Below, piece after piece: positions 1 to 5,935 of a DNA stretch of 10,250 bases. The position numbers and the translations under genes were made by a program. A model generated the notes under the pieces. The model searched no databases. It had not been told where the DNA came from and saw only the letters and a list, made by a program, of their open reading frames with translations. The stretch is from CAZOHN01 sp964579325 (GTDB taxonomy: Bacteria > Pseudomonadota > Alphaproteobacteria > Rhodobacterales > Rhodobacteraceae), in the NCBI GenBank assembly GCA_964579325.1, contig CAZOHN010000134.1:1-10250 (forward strand). Direction: 5' to 3'. Position 1 is the first letter of the stretch. Every line of letters begins with the position of its first letter.

Positions 1-342
1 CTCGGCCTCGCGGTCGTCGGAATGGCCCATCGGGTCCTCGTGGCGCCAGGAATGGTGCCCGATCTCGTGGCCATCCTTGAGGATCGCCTCGACAGTGGCG
101 GGGTAGGTCTGCATCACCCAACCCGGCATGAAGAAGGTCTGCCGCAGGCCGAGGCGGCGGTAAGTGTCGAGGATGCGCGGAACGGCGACGGTCGGGCCGT
201 AGCGACCCATGGTGACGGGGCAGAGCCGCAGGTGCCCATCCTCGGGCCGCGCGTTGCGGATCAGGCTGTCGGCGTCGATGTCGAAGGTGACGGCGGCGGC
301 GAGGCGTTTGCCGTCAGGCCAGGGCAGCGGATGCAGGAGCAT
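1..342 (-). CDS. NodB-type polysaccharide deacetylase family protein (5' part, cut by left window edge)
   Basis: The first 114 residues of a carbohydrate esterase family 4/NodB-fold hydrolase; the reading frame is open to the left edge, so the C-terminal part is missing. The first metal-binding motif is seen as TFDID (residues 19-23, with the catalytic/metal Asp candidates D21 and D23), and the second as HSWRH (97-101), which fits the H(S/T)xxH zinc motif. The family removes acyl groups from amino sugars or, in the PuuE-like and PgdA-like branch that shares this TFDID start, hydrolyses C-N bonds in small molecules such as allantoin. No signal peptide is visible, so a cytoplasmic role is likely. 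The ATG at 342 follows the upstream dehydrogenase stop by 12 bases and has an AAAGGA ribosome site. As the last visible gene of an importer/dehydrogenase operon, it may hydrolyse the imported compound (inference); the substrate is unknown. Confidence 0.8.
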   Translation of the reverse strand, partial: MLLHPLPWPDGKRLAAAVTFDIDADSLIRNARPEDGHLRLCPVTMGRYGPTVAVPRILDTYRRLGLRQTFFMPGWVMQTYPATVEAILKDGHEIGHHSWRHEDPMGHSDDREAE

Positions 343-354
343 GGGGGCGTCCTT

Positions 355-1017
355 TCAGTGCATGGCTGCGCCGCCGTCGGCGCTGAAGCATTGGCCGGTG
401 ACGAAGCTGGCCGCAGGGCTCGCAAGGAATGCGATGACGGCGGCGATTTCCTCGGGTCTGCCGATCCGGCGGAGCGGGTTGGCGGCCTCCAGAGCCTGTT
501 CGGCTGCCGTCATCCTCTCCCATCCCAGAAGCTCCGTATCGACCGGGCCTGGGGCGACGGCGTTGACGAGGATGCGCGGAGCAAGCTCACGTGCCCAGGA
601 GCGGGTAAGGGAAAGGACCGCGCCCTTGGTCGCGGCATAGGCCGAGGCACCTTCGCGGCCGAGAAAGGCGAGTTCGGAGGCGACGTTGATGATGCGTCCC
701 CCCTCGGGCATCCGCGGCAGGACGGCCTGCGCCATCACGAAGGGGCCGCGAAGGTTCACCGCGAGGGTGCGGTCGAAGTCCGCAAGTGGCATGTCGGCGA
801 GCGCGCCGGGGATCAGGACGCCGGCGTTGTTCACCAGCACGTCGATCCGGTCGATCCCCGAAAGGGCCGCAGCGACGGAGGCGGGATCGGAGACGTCGGC
901 GGTCAGGTCGGCGCCGGCAAGGTCGAGACCGAGGACGCGAAAGCCGGCGGCCTTGAGGGCGCCGCATGTCGCGTGGCCAATGCCGCGGGCCGCGCCGGTA
1001 ACAAGGGCGGTTCTCAC
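355..1017 (-). CDS. SDR family NAD(P)-dependent oxidoreductase (first of two, distal)
   Basis: A classical short-chain dehydrogenase of 220 residues, slightly short for the family (about 250). The Rossmann cofactor motif TGAARGIG is at residues 7-14, NNAG at 63-66, the structural Asn in AVNL at about 88, the catalytic Ser at about 114 and the YxxxK pair at Y127/K131, so the active site is complete. It should interconvert an alcohol and a ketone using NAD(H) or NADP(H); the acidic Asp after the second strand (LGLDL) hints at NAD preference, but this is weak. The stop of the preceding dehydrogenase overlaps this gene. GTG at 1017 gives a GTGA overlap and puts GAGGT six bases upstream; a GTG at 1020 is the alternative and adds one residue. 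Together with the paralogue immediately upstream it may carry out successive redox steps on the same imported compound (inference). Confidence 0.88.
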   Translation of the reverse strand: MRTALVTGAARGIGHATCGALKAAGFRVLGLDLAGADLTADVSDPASVAAALSGIDRIDVLVNNAGVLIPGALADMPLADFDRTLAVNLRGPFVMAQAVLPRMPEGGRIINVASELAFLGREGASAYAATKGAVLSLTRSWARELAPRILVNAVAPGPVDTELLGWERMTAAEQALEAANPLRRIGRPEEIAAVIAFLASPAASFVTGQCFSADGGAAMH

Positions 1018-1769
1018 CACGGCACCTCACCGCGATCAATGCCGAGGGTCTGGCCGGTGATGTTGGCCGAGAGGTCGGAGGCGAGGAATAGGTAGGCGCC
1101 GGCGATGTCTTCAGGCTCCATCAGGCCGCCCGGAAGCGGTTGCGCCGCCTCGACCGCGCCAATCACTTCGCCCTCGGGGCGGCCGCTGCGGGCAGCGAGG
1201 ACCTGCGCCGAGCGGATGGAAGCTTCCGTGCGCACCCATCCGGGCGCGACGGCGTTTACGCGGATGCCACGCGGGCCGAGTTCCTTGGCCCAGGTCTTGG
1301 TGAGGCCGATGACAGCATGTTTGGAGGCCACGTAGGCGCCGAAGAGCGGCTCGGCCACGCGGCCCCAGATCGACGCGGTGTTGACAATGCGACCTCCGGG
1401 GGAAAGCAGGGGCAGGGCGGTTGCGGTGACGATGGCCATCCCGGTCACGTTGATGTCGAGGATGCGCCGGAAGAGCGCGATGTTCTCCGGCGCGACGTCG
1501 TCTGCGGGCGTGATGCGTTCGAGGCCGGCGTTGTTCACCAGTACATCGAGGCGTCCGATGCGCGAAACTGCGGCTGCAACTGCCTCGGCGTCTGTCACAT
1601 CGGCGCGCAGGCCGGTGGCGCCGATGCGGCGGGCGGCATCCGTCACGCCCTCGTCCTCGGCAAGGGTCCACACCTCTGCGTCTGCGCCCACGAAGGCGGC
1701 GGCGACGCCGAGGCCGATGCCGCGGCTCGCCCCCGTCACCAGTACCCGCGCACCAGCGATGCCCTTCAT
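1014..1769 (-). CDS. SDR family NAD(P)-dependent oxidoreductase (second of two, proximal)
   Basis: A full-length (251 residues) classical short-chain dehydrogenase. TGASRGIG (12-19) binds the dinucleotide, NNAG (79-82) supports the central sheet, and N107, S133, Y146 and K150 form the catalytic tetrad. The C-terminal stretch (Gly-Gln-Thr then an acidic GIDRGE) replaces the common VDGG ending of FabG-like enzymes with a related but distinct version. The protein resembles FabG-like and sugar/polyol dehydrogenases only in the general fold motifs, so the substrate cannot be named. Its ATG at 1769 overlaps the stop of the ABC ATPase gene as ATGA, showing translational coupling to the importer. It shares only the family motifs and scattered positions with the second dehydrogenase, so the pair is probably two specialised enzymes and not a recent duplication. 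Confidence 0.9.
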   Translation of the reverse strand: MKGIAGARVLVTGASRGIGLGVAAAFVGADAEVWTLAEDEGVTDAARRIGATGLRADVTDAEAVAAAVSRIGRLDVLVNNAGLERITPADDVAPENIALFRRILDINVTGMAIVTATALPLLSPGGRIVNTASIWGRVAEPLFGAYVASKHAVIGLTKTWAKELGPRGIRVNAVAPGWVRTEASIRSAQVLAARSGRPEGEVIGAVEAAQPLPGGLMEPEDIAGAYLFLASDLSANITGQTLGIDRGEVPW

Positions 1770-2539
1770 GCAGTTTCCTCCTCGGTGTCGGTCGCCCGCA
1801 CATGGCCCAGAAGCTCGGTGCGGAGCGCGAAGAACGCCGGACTGTCGCGCAGGCCGAGCGTGCGGTCGGGTCCGATCCGGGACGTCACATCGACCTCAGC
1901 GAGGATACGTGCAGGGCGGCGGGTGAAGACGATGACACGATCGGCGAGGAATGCGGCTTCCTCCACGTCGTGGGTCACGAAGATCACGGTGCGCCTCTCG
2001 TCCTGCTGGATGCGGCGGAGTTCCAGTTGCAGCTTCTCGCGCCGTAGCGCGTCGAGGGCGCCGAAGGGTTCGTCCATCAACAGGATGTCGGACCCCGCCG
2101 CGAGGGTGCGGGCGATGGCGACGCGTTGGCGCATCCCCCCGGAGATGCGGTTGGGCCAGCTTCCGGCGAAGTCGGTCAGGCCGACGAGGTCGAGGAAATG
2201 CGCGGTGCGCTCGCGCTTTTCGGCGGGCATGAGGTCGCGCCGGTAGCGCATGCCGTAGGCGACGTTGCCCGCGACGGTCAGCCAGGGGAAGGCGGAGTAG
2301 GACTGAAACACCATGCCGCGCCGCCGGTCGGGCGCGTCGAGGCGTTCGCCCTTGAGATGGATCGCACCGGCGCTGGGCCGTTCGAGCCCGCCGACCATGC
2401 GCATCAGCGTGGTCTTGCCGCAGCCCGAGGGGCCGAGGAAGGCGACGAATTCGCCTTCGGCCACGGAAAGATCGAAGGGCGCGACGACCTCGACCCGGCC
2501 GTAGGATTTAGCGACTGCGCGGAAGTCGAGATAGCTCAT
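1766..2539 (-). CDS. ABC transporter ATP-binding protein, NitT/TauT (SsuB/TauB-like) family
   Basis: A 257-residue nucleotide-binding subunit that powers import across the inner membrane from its cytoplasmic face. All ATPase elements are present: Walker A GPSGCGKTT (36-44), Q-loop Gln79 in VFQ, signature ISGGMRQR (132-139), Walker B ILLMDEP with D156 and E157, D-loop GALDA, and the switch His190 in VTHD. The QSYSAFPWLTVAGNV stretch after the Q-loop, the SGGMRQR form of the signature, and the neighbouring single permease and NMT1-like binding protein place it in the nitrate/sulfonate/taurine/thiamine-precursor importer group. That group spans many substrates, so the ligand is not predicted. 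The ATG at 2539 overlaps the permease stop (ATGA), and its own stop overlaps the next start in the same way. Confidence 0.93.
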   Translation of the reverse strand: MSYLDFRAVAKSYGRVEVVAPFDLSVAEGEFVAFLGPSGCGKTTLMRMVGGLERPSAGAIHLKGERLDAPDRRRGMVFQSYSAFPWLTVAGNVAYGMRYRRDLMPAEKRERTAHFLDLVGLTDFAGSWPNRISGGMRQRVAIARTLAAGSDILLMDEPFGALDALRREKLQLELRRIQQDERRTVIFVTHDVEEAAFLADRVIVFTRRPARILAEVDVTSRIGPDRTLGLRDSPAFFALRTELLGHVRATDTEEETA

Positions 2540-3018
2540 CGCGTGAGATACCCGAAGGCGCGGCGGTGGACGGCGCGGATGATCTGGTCNNNNNNNNNNN
2601 NNNNNNNNNNNNNNNNNNNNNNNNNNNNNNNNNNNNNNNNNNNNNNNNNNNNNNNNNNNNNNNNNNNNNNNNNNNNNNNNNNNNNNNNNGGCACGAGGGC
2701 AGGCACCGGCAGGTATCGGATGAAGTCGATCACCGGTTCCAGCGCCGCGCCGACCCAGCGGAACGACCCCATCATGATGCCTATCGGGACAGCCATGGCG
2801 GCTGCAAGCAAGAACGCGGCCCAGACCCGGAGGGTGGAGACCCCGGCGTGGTAGAGCAGGTCACGCTCGGTCACCATCTCCCAGAGCGTGGCCGCGACCA
2901 CACTGGGCGCGGGGAGAAAGCGCTCGGACACCAGGCCCGAGCGTGAGGCGGCCTCCCAGATCAGGATCAGCGCGAGAGTCGCGCCAAAGCCGGTGATGGC
3001 CCGCGCTCCGGCGCGCAT
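2536..3018 (-). CDS. ABC transporter permease, NitT/TauT (SsuC/TauC-like) family, interrupted by an assembly gap
   Basis: The inner-membrane channel subunit of the importer. The N-terminal 109 residues show a first hydrophobic helix (ITGFGATLALILIWEAA), the LPAPSVVAATLW segment typical of SsuC/TauC permeases, and a second and third helix (RVWAAFLLAAAMAVPIGIMMG), up to the FIRYLPVPALV block that normally starts the substrate path. After the gap only the last 17 residues (DQIIRAVHRRAFGYLTR) remain. Family members are about 250-260 residues; here the visible sequence plus the 34 residues allotted to the 100 N makes 160. About 130 residues should therefore lie in the gap, including the cytoplasmic coupling loop (EAA motif). 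The ATG at 3018 begins two bases after the stop of the binding-protein gene. The gene is probably intact in the organism. Confidence 0.85.
   Translation of the reverse strand: MRAGARAITGFGATLALILIWEAASRSGLVSERFLPAPSVVAATLWEMVTERDLLYHAGVSTLRVWAAFLLAAAMAVPIGIMMGSFRWVGAALEPVIDFIRYLPVPALVXXXXXXXXXXXXXXXXXXXXXXXXXXXXXXXXXXDQIIRAVHRRAFGYLTR
2590..2689. other. Assembly gap of 100 N inside the permease gene
   Basis: Exactly 100 unknown bases, the usual placeholder for a scaffold gap of unknown size. Comparison with the normal SsuC/TauC length suggests the true missing segment is nearer 390 bases (inference from family length). Confidence 0.95.
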
Positions 3019-3020
3019 GG

Positions 3021-4025
3021 TCAGCGGGCGTGCCCGTCAAAGAGGCCGGTCAGGAGCGCATTGTCGATCTCCTGCGCGGGGTCGAGCACGACTTCGGCAG
3101 CGCCGTATTCGATGTTGAGCTGCATCACCTGATCGAACACGCCGTGCAGTGTGCCGGTGCCACCCTCGGTGCCGAGGTAGGCGACCGCCTCCTCGTAGGT
3201 GGTGTAGGCGAGCGAGGTGTCGATGATTTCGGTCACCTCCGCGGCACTGAGGCCGTAGTAGGGCGCGGCAAGCTCGGCGAAGCGCGCGGGGTCGGTTCGG
3301 TGCAGATCGACCGCGCGATAGACGCAGCGCAAGAGACTTTCGAACTTGGCCGGGTTTTCCGCAAGCGCTGCGTCGCGCGCGGTGATGATGTCGACGATCA
3401 GATCGGGCGCCTCGCGCGAGGAGACGAGGATGCGCGGGCTGCGGTCGGGAAGCGCGGTGACGGCCTGCGACAGGAACGGCTCGTAGGTGCCGACGGCGGC
3501 TATGGAGGTGTCGGCGAGGACGGCGATGGTGTCGGCGGTGGCGATCTCGCGCAGGTCGATATCCGCGATGGAAAGGCCGGCCTTGGCCAGTTCCATCTGG
3601 AGCAGGAGGCGGGCGGGAATGTTCGGCTCGATCGCGACGGTGCGGCCCTTGAGGTCGGCCACGGTCTCGACGCTGCCATCGACGAGCACCCCGTCACCGC
3701 CGAGCGAGATGTCGATGGTGCCGATGATGATGCCCGGCGTCTCCGGCACGCGCGGACGGCCCTGGTGTTCGCCCACGGTGCGCATGTCGGCGTCGATGTC
3801 GCCGCGTTCCATCGCCGCCATCACGTTGGCGCGGTCATCCTCGAAGCGAAAGTCGAGGGTGAACCCTTCCTCCTCATAGCAACCGAGGTCCTGGGCCACG
3901 AGCGCCGGCGCGAAGCCGACCCAAGTGGGCGCGAGGACGCGGATGGTGTTGTCCTGGGCGTGGAGCGGCAGTGCGGTGCCGAGGGCGAGGAGGGCCGCGA
4001 GCGGGAGGGAGGTCTTCCGAGGCAT
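3021..4025 (-). CDS. ABC transporter substrate-binding protein, NMT1/THI5-like (SsuA/NrtA/ThiY superfamily)
   Basis: A 334-residue periplasmic solute receptor that delivers ligand to the permease. It begins with a clear Sec signal peptide: basic MPRK, a hydrophobic Leu/Ala core, and likely cleavage after LHA (residue 23). The mature part opens with TIRVLAPTWVGFAPALVAQDLGCYEEEGFTL, the strand plus helix typical of the NMT1 fold, and later has a DLKGRTVAIEPN segment that aligns with the 'L.GK.VA' hinge region of this family. The start at 4025 is preferred over an in-frame ATG at 4106 because the signal peptide starts there and GAAGGAT lies about eight bases upstream. It is the first gene of the operon and is divergent from a LysR regulator. 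Ligands of relatives include sulfonates, taurine, nitrate, aminopyrimidines and aromatic acids; nothing here identifies which. Confidence 0.9.
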   Translation of the reverse strand: MPRKTSLPLAALLALGTALPLHAQDNTIRVLAPTWVGFAPALVAQDLGCYEEEGFTLDFRFEDDRANVMAAMERGDIDADMRTVGEHQGRPRVPETPGIIIGTIDISLGGDGVLVDGSVETVADLKGRTVAIEPNIPARLLLQMELAKAGLSIADIDLREIATADTIAVLADTSIAAVGTYEPFLSQAVTALPDRSPRILVSSREAPDLIVDIITARDAALAENPAKFESLLRCVYRAVDLHRTDPARFAELAAPYYGLSAAEVTEIIDTSLAYTTYEEAVAYLGTEGGTGTLHGVFDQVMQLNIEYGAAEVVLDPAQEIDNALLTGLFDGHAR

Positions 4026-4159
4026 GGGTCGGTATCCTTCGATGCAAGGGCGGGGAAACAGCGTTGGGAGAGAGGTTAGCGCTCTTGTGTGGCGCGGAGG
4101 AATCATGAAGTCTTGAGCGGAAGCATCGGTAAATCCAGATGCAAGCAGGGACCCGACCC
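4026..4159. promoter_or_regulatory. Divergent promoter region between the importer operon and the LysR gene
   Basis: These 134 bases separate the start codons of two divergent genes and must carry both promoters and, by the usual LysR arrangement, the regulator's binding site. No convincing -35/-10 pair or T-N11-A operator could be fixed by eye. An 11-base inverted repeat, GCATGGGTCGG at 4022-4032 and its complement at 4153-4163, straddles both start codons, and GATGCAAG occurs as a direct repeat at 4041-4048 and 4138-4145. Ribosome sites are GAAGGAT (minus, before 4025) and a weak AGGGA (plus, before 4160). Confidence 0.6.
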
Positions 4160-4927
4160 ATGCGCCGCCTGTCCGACGTAGACCTGCGCCTGCTGCGGAT
4201 CTTCGTTACCCTGGTCGATTGCAATGGCTTCCGGGCGGCGCAGATCGCGCTGAACATGGCACAATCGACNNNNNNNNNNNNNNNNNNNNNNNNNNNNNNN
4301 NNNNNNNNNNNNNNNNNNNNNNNNNNNNNNNNNNNNNNNNNNNNNNNNNNNNNNNNNNNNNNNNNNNNNCTGCCCGAGGCTCTGGCGCGGTTCGCGGATC
4401 TGCGGCCGGATATCCTTCTGGAGGTCGAAATCGACACTCCTGCGGGGCTACAGAAAAGCCTCCTGTCGGGGCAGCGCGACGTGGTGGTCGGCCCGTCCTT
4501 CCAGCCGCTTCCGGGCCTTGAGTATCGTGACCTCGGGGTCGAGGAACACCTGCTCTATTGCGGTGCCGGCCATCCCTGGTTCGAACGGGCCGATGCGGGG
4601 ATCTTGCGTGAGGACATTCTTTCAGCGCGGTTCTCGGTGCGCAGCTACCAGTACTTTGACGACACCTACAGACTTGGCCGGGTCGCCGCGCGGGCGACCG
4701 TGGGCAGCATGGAGGCACAGGAACTGCTGATCCTGTCCGGCGCCTACGTGGGTTTTTTGCCGGTCCATCTGGGGAGTCGCTGGCAATCTCAGGGGAGGAT
4801 GCGGGCCGTGCGCCCTGCCGACTGGTCGTTCCGTTCACGGTTCTTCCTGGCCTACGATCCCCGCGGAGAGGGCACCTCGGCGCGCCGCACGTTCGCGGTG
4901 CTTCTGACCGGGGCGGCTGACGGTTGA
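4160..4927 (+). CDS. LysR family transcriptional regulator, interrupted by an assembly gap
   Basis: The N-terminus RRLSDVDLRLLRIFVTLVDCNGFRAAQIALNMAQS is the first half of a LysR winged helix-turn-helix (the LRxF...V...GFRAAA-L--AQS pattern). The rest of the DNA-binding domain lies in the gap. The C-terminal part has the LysR co-inducer domain: LPEALARFADLRPDILLEVEID, then a GQRDVVVGPSF strand, GAGHPWF, and the late SGAYVGFLPVHL segment. With the 100 N the protein is about 255 residues, whereas the family has about 300; some 40-50 further residues are missing from the assembly. ATG at 4160 is preferred over ATG at 4139, since LysR proteins begin close to the first helix and an AGGGA lies at suitable distance. 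Divergent placement suggests it controls the importer/dehydrogenase operon in response to the substrate or a product (established habit of the family, applied here by inference). Confidence 0.87.
   Translation: MRRLSDVDLRLLRIFVTLVDCNGFRAAQIALNMAQSXXXXXXXXXXXXXXXXXXXXXXXXXXXXXXXXXXLPEALARFADLRPDILLEVEIDTPAGLQKSLLSGQRDVVVGPSFQPLPGLEYRDLGVEEHLLYCGAGHPWFERADAGILREDILSARFSVRSYQYFDDTYRLGRVAARATVGSMEAQELLILSGAYVGFLPVHLGSRWQSQGRMRAVRPADWSFRSRFFLAYDPRGEGTSARRTFAVLLTGAADG
4270..4369. other. Assembly gap of 100 N inside the LysR gene
   Basis: A second run of exactly 100 unknown bases. By comparison with the normal distance between the MAQS segment of the helix-turn-helix and the first strand of the co-inducer domain, about 230-260 bases are likely missing. 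The gap removes the DNA recognition helix and the linker helix. Confidence 0.95.
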
Positions 4928-4950
4928 GACAGGAAAAATCGAACAAGACA

Positions 4951-5011
4951 CCGTTGGCGCGGGTGCACCCACGGAAGAGACGAGGAAACGCGGCCCGCCT
5001 GAAGGCGAGCC
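4951..5011 (-). terminator. Candidate terminator hairpins downstream of the cold-shock gene
   Basis: The 94 bases between the convergent LysR and csp stops hold two hairpins. Reading the minus strand, the first pairs GGCTCGCC (5011-5004) with GGCGGGCC (4999-4992) around a four-base loop with one mismatch and is followed by GCGTTTCC. The second centres on GGGTGCACCC (4961-4970) with flanking CCGT/ACGG and an internal bulge, and is followed on the minus strand by TGTCTTGTTCGATTTTTCC. The T-rich tail after the second favours termination of csp; neither has a T tract on the plus strand for the LysR gene. Confidence 0.4.
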
Positions 5012-5021
5012 AGGTCAGGAC

Positions 5022-5228
5022 TCAGAGCAGCTTGAGTTCCGCCGCCGACGAACGACCGTCGCGCCCGGACTGAAGCTCATAGCCCACTTTCTGGTTGTCG
5101 TTCAGGCCCTTGAGGCCGGCCCGTTCCACCGCCGAGATGTGAACGAACACATCCTTGCCGCCGTCGTCAGGCGCGATGAATCCGAAGCCCTTGGTGGCGT
5201 TGAACCATTTCACGGTGCCCGTCGGCAT
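5022..5228 (-). CDS. Cold-shock protein (CspA family)
   Basis: A single-domain cold-shock protein of 68 residues, the normal length. It binds single-stranded RNA or DNA in the cytoplasm and melts secondary structure. The OB-fold shows TVKWFNATKGFGFI with RNP1 (KGFGFI, residues 13-18) and RNP2 (VFVHIS, 27-32), and a KVGYELQSGRDGRSSAAELKLL ending close to that of alphaproteobacterial Csp proteins. The ATG at 5228 is chosen because GAAGGAGA lies about nine bases upstream and the domain starts there; the open frame continues much further upstream, but that extension is only the antisense of other sequence and has no protein-like character. It lies downstream of bufD on the same strand, separated by 170 bases and a probable terminator, so it is likely its own unit. 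Several csp paralogues are usual in these bacteria and the specific one cannot be told. Confidence 0.95.
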   Translation of the reverse strand: MPTGTVKWFNATKGFGFIAPDDGGKDVFVHISAVERAGLKGLNDNQKVGYELQSGRDGRSSAAELKLL

Positions 5229-5253
5229 GTCCCGTCTCTCCTTCGTGTCGTCC

Positions 5254-5272
5254 CTGCCGCGACATGCGGCAG
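5254..5272 (-). promoter_or_regulatory. Stem-loop in the cold-shock gene leader
   Basis: A perfect 7-bp stem, CTGCCGC/GCGGCAG, with a five-base loop, ending about 26 bases before the csp start and just upstream of its ribosome site. Cold-shock mRNAs often have structured leaders that change fold with temperature; whether this short hairpin does so is inference. No clear sigma-70 promoter was recognised in the rest of the 5273-5373 stretch. Confidence 0.35.
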
Positions 5273-5373
5273 TCAAAGCAACCAGGTCTTCACGTGTCTC
5301 CTGTTGCCTTGGTAGGACGGGAGGCTGTCGTGCAAGTCTGAAATCGCGAGGCAAGATTTGGTTCATGCTTTGG

Positions 5374-5391
5374 AAAAAGCAAGTACTTGCT
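5374..5391 (-). terminator. Intrinsic terminator after the buf operon
   Basis: On the minus strand, starting eight bases after the bufD stop, AGCAA-GTAC-TTGCT forms a 5-bp stem with a four-base loop and runs directly into TTTTT. The palindrome is short, but the T tract in otherwise GC-rich DNA and its position at the operon end make termination likely. Confidence 0.6.
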
Positions 5392-5398
5392 CCGGGCC

Positions 5399-5935
5399 TC
5401 AGCGAAAACGTGCAAGCAGACGGTCGATCGAGTAGGGGCCGGCACCTTTGACGATCAGCACGATGAGGACGAAGACCCAGAACGCGCGTTGGTCGAGGAT
5501 CAGTGCGGAGGCATTGTTGTCGAACCAGGCGCCGATGTCGGACGCGCCGAGGCCGTGGCCCGTGATGTCGACCAGGCTCTGCACGGCGATGAACCCGATC
5601 ATGCCAAGTGCGGCGAGACGGGTTAAGAGTCCGGCAACGATCAGGACGGGCAGCAGGAATTCGGCCCAGGTGCCAGCGAGCACCACCAGCGTGTGAAACG
5701 CGTTCATCTGCGACACGTCGAAACCAACCCGCTCCATCGCGCGCGGGAAGATCTGGGCATATGCGCCGAGCGAGGGCGAGAACAGGGACGCGCCAACCTT
5801 GGTCTGGGCGGAGTTCCAATAGTAGGTGAACAGCACCAGCGCGAAGACCACCCGGGCGAGCGTTGGCAGGACCGCCGGGGCGGCGGCATCAAGCCGGGCC
5901 GTGGAGGTTTGGTAGAGGGAAAGAAGGCGGTTCAT
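5399..5935 (-). CDS. bufD: DoxX family membrane protein of the bufferin locus (BufD-type)
   Basis: A 178-residue inner-membrane protein with about four hydrophobic segments: around residues 22-42 (AVLPTLARVVFALVLFTYYW), 80-100 (FHTLVVLAGTWAEFLLPVLIVAGLL), 105-120 (LGMIGFIAVQSLV) and 145-165 (FWVFVLIVLIVKGAG). The 'GTWAEFLLPVLIVAGLLTRLAALGM' region is the core of the DoxX/DUF417-like fold. DoxX proteins recur as the last gene of DUF2282-DUF692-DUF2063 operons; their role is unsettled, possibly redox or membrane handling of the product. The ATG at 5935 overlaps the bufC stop as ATGA, which fixes the start. The open frame runs further upstream, but those residues are arginine-rich antisense-like sequence and are rejected. 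The gene symbol follows the Caulobacter bufferin naming and rests on gene order. Confidence 0.85.
   Translation of the reverse strand: MNRLLSLYQTSTARLDAAAPAVLPTLARVVFALVLFTYYWNSAQTKVGASLFSPSLGAYAQIFPRAMERVGFDVSQMNAFHTLVVLAGTWAEFLLPVLIVAGLLTRLAALGMIGFIAVQSLVDITGHGLGASDIGAWFDNNASALILDQRAFWVFVLIVLIVKGAGPYSIDRLLARFR

Noticed and set aside
22..1095. Long plus-strand open frame of 357 codons
   Set aside because: It lies opposite the deacetylase and two dehydrogenases, which have complete family motifs; high-GC DNA commonly leaves such antisense frames open. The translation has no recognisable domain.
1140..2246. Plus-strand open frame of 368 codons
   Set aside because: Antisense to the proximal dehydrogenase and the ABC ATPase; Arg/Ser-rich low-complexity translation with no domain.
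3030..4079. Plus-strand open frame of 349 codons
   Set aside because: Antisense to the substrate-binding protein, which has a signal peptide, ribosome site and family sequence.
4026..4106. N-terminal extension of the substrate-binding protein to an ATG at 4106
   Set aside because: It would place 27 residues in front of a clear signal peptide, use part of the divergent promoter region, and lacks the ribosome site seen before 4025.
5229..5819. Extension of the cold-shock gene into a 265-residue protein
   Set aside because: The extra part overlaps bufD out of frame, is Arg-rich, and the 68-residue protein has its own strong ribosome site and normal family length.
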